From assembly GCA_025352185.1 (NCBI GenBank), contig JANXTV010000324.1, positions 1-5,002 of the forward strand: a DNA stretch of 5,002 nt, read 5' to 3'. Positions 4,529-5,002 of the stretch are shown one piece after another. The translations under genes and the position numbers were made by a program. The number at the start of each line of letters is the position of its first letter. The stretch's first letter is position 1. This DNA comes from Oligoflexia bacterium (lineage in GTDB: Bacteria; Bdellovibrionota; UBA1018). Below the pieces are notes generated by a model. That model saw nothing but the letters and a program-made list of their open reading frames with translations. It did not search any database and was not told the origin of the DNA.

Positions 4529-5002
4529 TTAGGCCGGTGAGCTTAAATCGTCTAGCGCCTCGAGTTTTCGGTAAAGCGTCTTGCGATCCACCCGCAGTGT
4601 TTTTGCCGCCCGATCTTTTACGCCGTCGGAAAGTTCGAGTACGTACTTAATGTACCGAAGTTCTAACGTTTCGAGCGAGACCATCTCCCCGACCGAAAGA
4701 AGGGGAGCGTACGGCCCCCCATTCGTTCCCACTACGCCCGGCGATTCGGCTGCTCGAGTCGACGTATCCGGAGTAGAGGCGTTTACCGGTGCGGTAGTAT
4801 CGAGAGGTAGCGCGTCCTCTTCCTTATATTTTTCTAATAGAGATTCGACTTGGGTGTCGGTCAACGGAAGATTCTCCGCCTCGGCAGTGGCTCCGGAGTC
4901 GCTATTTGCGGAATCATTAAAGTGAAAGTCAGTTTCCTCAATCATCGGTCCATCGCAAAGAACCACGGCTCGTTCCACGGCGTTCTCGAGTTCCCGCACA
5001 TT
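4529..5002 (-). CDS. NtrC-family sigma-54-dependent activator, C-terminal part only
   Basis: The visible 157 residues are the C-terminal end of an enhancer-binding protein whose start lies beyond the right edge. The fragment opens with NVRELENAVERAVVLCDG, the hallmark end of the sigma-54 interaction AAA+ domain. It closes with a Fis-type helix-turn-helix (about 110-150): LETLELRYIKYVLELSDGVK, then DRAAKTLRVDRKTLYRKL. Between them is an unusually long linker (about 28-105) rich in Ser, Thr, Ala and acidic residues, with a short charged helix VESLLEKYKEED. Such proteins bind upstream enhancers and use ATP hydrolysis to open RpoN promoters. The input (receiver, GAF, FHA or other N-terminal domain) is not visible, so the signal is unknown. 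The GTG codon at 4999 is an internal Val and not a start. Confidence 0.93.
   Translation of the reverse strand, partial: NVRELENAVERAVVLCDGPMIEETDFHFNDSANSDSGATAEAENLPLTDTQVESLLEKYKEEDALPLDTTAPVNASTPDTSTRAAESPGVVGTNGGPYAPLLSVGEMVSLETLELRYIKYVLELSDGVKDRAAKTLRVDRKTLYRKLEALDDLSSPA

Noticed and set aside
4506..4530. AAGTGA / TCACTT hairpin between the convergent genes as a bidirectional terminator
   Set aside because: The stem is only 6 weak pairs with a 13-base loop and no T-run follows the 3' arm on either strand.

Overview
The window looks like a stretch of Gram-negative, probably proteobacterial or Bdellovibrionota-like, chromosome of roughly even base composition. This rests on gene content (RutE-type nitroreductase, NtrC-type activator, GT-C glycosyltransferase, sigma-54 promoters) and not on a marker gene, so the taxonomy is tentative. 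No rRNA, tRNA, CRISPR array, insertion sequence or phage structural gene is visible.

Left part. Positions 1-395 hold most of a RutE-like malonic semialdehyde reductase on the minus strand, cut by the window edge. Divergent from it, on the plus strand, is a tight three-gene run at 497-2651 in which every product is a membrane protein: a YvlD/phage-holin-4-2 type four-helix protein, a GT-C type polytopic glycosyltransferase, and a conserved membrane protein of unknown function. The second gene starts 11 bp after the first ends. The third starts on a TTG that overlaps the second gene's stop, so the run is almost certainly one operon.

Right part. Positions 2652-4493 hold four small plus-strand genes: a 60-residue charged protein, a 179-residue protein with a YflT/general-stress-protein-17M-like layout and a glycine-rich hydrophobic centre, an 87-residue strongly disordered hydrophilic protein, and a 139-residue helical protein with no recognised family. 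The last three each have a sequence with sigma-54 (RpoN) -24/-12 spacing just upstream. The one before the last gene is near-consensus, the one before the YflT-like gene is good, and the one before the disordered gene is fair. A strong intrinsic terminator separates the disordered gene from the last gene. Converging on this cluster from the right edge is the C-terminal part of an NtrC-family sigma-54 activator, which makes it a natural candidate regulator of the cluster.

The main reading is a small, probably stress-related sigma-54 regulon of poorly characterised proteins beside an enhancer-binding activator. A correction to naive gene calling follows from it. The long form of the last gene, starting at 3984, would begin inside the terminator hairpin, and its apparent signal peptide is just the terminator T-run and the sigma-54 promoter read as codons. 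The supported start is 4074.
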